Shown: piece by piece, positions 5,823 to 6,717 of the stretch
Numbering within the stretch: the stretch's first letter is position 1
Layout: the number at the start of each line of letters is the position of its first letter
Source: Deltaproteobacteria bacterium
GTDB taxonomy: Bacteria > Desulfobacterota > Desulfuromonadia > Geobacterales > Pseudopelobacteraceae
Direction of reading: 5' to 3'
Length of the DNA: 6,717 nucleotides
Assembly: GCA_030654645.1 (NCBI GenBank)
Contig: JAURXC010000266.1
Location: forward strand, 1 to 6,717
Position numbers and translations under genes: made by a program
The notes under the pieces: generated by a model
Told to the model about the DNA's origin: nothing
What the model saw: only the letters and a program-made list of their open reading frames with translations
Databases searched by the model: none

Positions 5823-5837
5823 ATAACCTCCGGTTAT
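5823..5837. promoter_or_regulatory. Operator-like palindrome, copy 3
   Basis: ATAACC-TCC-GGTTAT again; with copy 2 it forms a 16-bp direct repeat (5803-5818 and 5822-5837, each starting with an extra T). It lies about 115 bp upstream of the amidohydrolase ATG and about 200 bp upstream of the predicted dcuB start, so it could serve either divergent gene. Confidence 0.65.
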
Positions 5838-5951
5838 GGGGGTTGCCCGGAGCTTTGCCGGCAACGGCAAAAGATCGGTTTCTGTTGACCGCCAGCCGAA
5901 AGCGATTCAATATCGCCCGATAATCCCATGCCAATGAAACGGAGGCCGACC

Positions 5952-6717
5952 ATGCCATCAGCCGCTTGCAAACCCGCCAACCCGGAAGTTTTCGACTGTC
6001 ATTTCCATATCATCGACCGGCGCTTCCCGCTGCTGCCCAACAACGGCTACTTGCCGGACGATTACCACTGTGACGACTACCGCGAGCGGATGCGGGGCTA
6101 TAACCTGATGGGAGGGGCGGTTGTTTCCGGTTCTTTCCAGGCCTTTGACCAGAGCTATCTGCTGGATGCGCTGCATACGCTGGGACCGGCTTTCGTGGGA
6201 GTCACACAGCTGCCGTTCAGCGTCAGCGACCGGGAACTGCTGGATCTGGACTGGGCCGGCGTTCGCGCTCTGCGCTTCAATCTCAAGCGCGGCGGATCAG
6301 AGGAGGTTGCCCATCTGGACGCAATGGCGAGACGGGTGCATGAGGTGGTCGGCTGGCATGTGGAGTTGTATGTCGATTCGGCGGAACTGGAAGGACTTTA
6401 TGAAACGCTGGCCGCACTTCCGGCAGTAAGCATCGACCACTTGGGGCTTTCAAAAGCAGGATTCAGCACCTTGCTCAGGCTGGCCGAAAAAGGGGTGCGC
6501 GTCAAGGCCACCGGTTTTGGACGGGTGGATTTTGATGTCAAGACGGCGCTGCGGGAGATTTATGCCGCCAATCCCGAGGCGCTGATGTTCGGCAGCGACC
6601 TCCCCTCGACCCGCGCTCCGCGCCCCTATTGCGACGAGGATTACGAGCTGGTGATCGAGGCGTTGGGGGACGCGGCCGCCAGAAAGGTGCTCAGTGGCAA
6701 TGCGCTCGCTTTTTACA
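5952..6717 (+). CDS. Amidohydrolase (TIM-barrel metal-dependent hydrolase), 3' end cut by window edge
   Basis: 255 codons are present, open to the right edge. The ATG at 5952 is preceded by GGAGG (5941-5945) with a 6-nt gap. The pattern is that of the amidohydrolase-2 / 2-pyrone-4,6-dicarboxylate lactonase-like group: metal-ligand motif FDCHFHI (H17-x-H19) on the first strand, GWHVELYVD with H136, SIDHLGLS with H163, and MFGSDLPSTRAPRP with D216 near the barrel end. The final visible residues LSGNALAFY resemble the usual C-terminal N-A-x-x-F/Y signature of the family, so probably only a few residues are missing. Members hydrolyse lactones, amides or decarboxylate aromatic acids; the substrate here is unknown. 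Divergent from dcuB across a shared regulatory region, which hints at, but does not prove, a link with dicarboxylate or aromatic-acid metabolism. Confidence 0.88.
   Translation, partial: MPSAACKPANPEVFDCHFHIIDRRFPLLPNNGYLPDDYHCDDYRERMRGYNLMGGAVVSGSFQAFDQSYLLDALHTLGPAFVGVTQLPFSVSDRELLDLDWAGVRALRFNLKRGGSEEVAHLDAMARRVHEVVGWHVELYVDSAELEGLYETLAALPAVSIDHLGLSKAGFSTLLRLAEKGVRVKATGFGRVDFDVKTALREIYAANPEALMFGSDLPSTRAPRPYCDEDYELVIEALGDAAARKVLSGNALAFY

Larger units (their letters stand above)
5570..5951. other. Divergent intergenic regulatory region between dcuB and the amidohydrolase
   Basis: These 382 bp hold no credible gene and are visibly richer in A+T and in dyad symmetry than their flanks. They contain the dcuB Shine-Dalgarno (5579-5575), a sigma-54-type promoter (5657-5641), a 10-bp palindrome CTTGATCAAG (5663-5672) just upstream of it, three ATAACC-N3-GGTTAT palindromes (5731-5837), an inverted repeat CCGGAA-N13-TTCCGG (5763-5787), a GTTGCC/GGCAAC dyad (5842-5865), and the GGAGG (5941-5945) of the plus-strand gene. 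I could not identify a convincing promoter for the plus-strand gene; TTGACC at 5885-5890 lacks a good -10 partner. Confidence 0.8.

Noticed and set aside
5843..5858. A plus-strand sigma-54 promoter for the amidohydrolase (TTGCC...TTTGCC)
   Set aside because: The TTTGCC could serve as a -12 element, but the base pair at the -24 GG position reads GC, so an invariant residue is missing.
5651..5923. A 90-codon plus-strand open frame starting GTG in the divergent intergenic region
   Set aside because: It runs straight through the sigma-54 promoter and all three palindromes, has only AGGGAG one base before the GTG, and its amino acid composition looks like translated non-coding DNA.

Overview
The window looks like a chromosomal segment of a GC-rich anaerobic deltaproteobacterium, most likely of the Geobacter/Desulfuromonadales type. 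This rests on gene content and style: a tRNA-Ser / SRP RNA / dnaX / ybaB block, a DcuB-type C4-dicarboxylate antiporter behind what looks like a sigma-54 promoter, and a CruF-like carotenoid protein. The assignment is an inference from the sequence alone; no database was searched.

Layout. Positions 1-2364 are a housekeeping block read on the minus strand, in transcription order: tRNA-Ser(GGA) (2364-2274), the small bacterial SRP RNA (about 2215-2106), dnaX (2011-299) and the start of ybaB/ebfC (248-1, cut by the window edge). A 112-bp divergent gap (2365-2476) appears to hold back-to-back sigma-70-type promoters for the tRNA and for a plus-strand nucleosidase of the MTA/SAH family (2477-3223). 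That gene converges on, and overlaps by 18 bp, a minus-strand membrane protein of the CruF/carotenoid-synthesis family (4075-3206). Next is a minus-strand dcuB (5569-4241), then a 382-bp divergent intergenic region, then a plus-strand amidohydrolase (TIM-barrel metal-dependent hydrolase) that runs off the right edge (5952-6717+).

Most notable signals. (1) The intergenic region upstream of dcuB has a good -24/-12 (sigma-54) promoter at 5657-5641. About 110, 180 and 200 bp upstream of its predicted start lie three copies of one interrupted palindrome, ATAACC-N3-GGTTAT. This is the classic spacing of an enhancer-type activator array, and I do not recognise the motif. (2) Near its 3' end, dnaX carries a run of ten A on the coding strand followed by GAGTGA. 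Both alternative frames stop within eight codons, so slippage would give a gamma-like protein lacking only the last 37 residues. The E. coli dnaX frameshift site has the same slippery-run-then-GAG-TGA logic, but it lies much earlier in the gene.

How the genes fit together. The left block supplies replication (clamp loader), nucleoid or repair functions and protein targeting. The right half is metabolic: C4-dicarboxylate (fumarate/succinate) exchange under apparent activator control, a divergently read hydrolase of unknown substrate, and a lipid/carotenoid-type membrane enzyme. No mobile element, CRISPR array or phage gene is visible, and I see no clear evidence of an unknown multi-gene system here.
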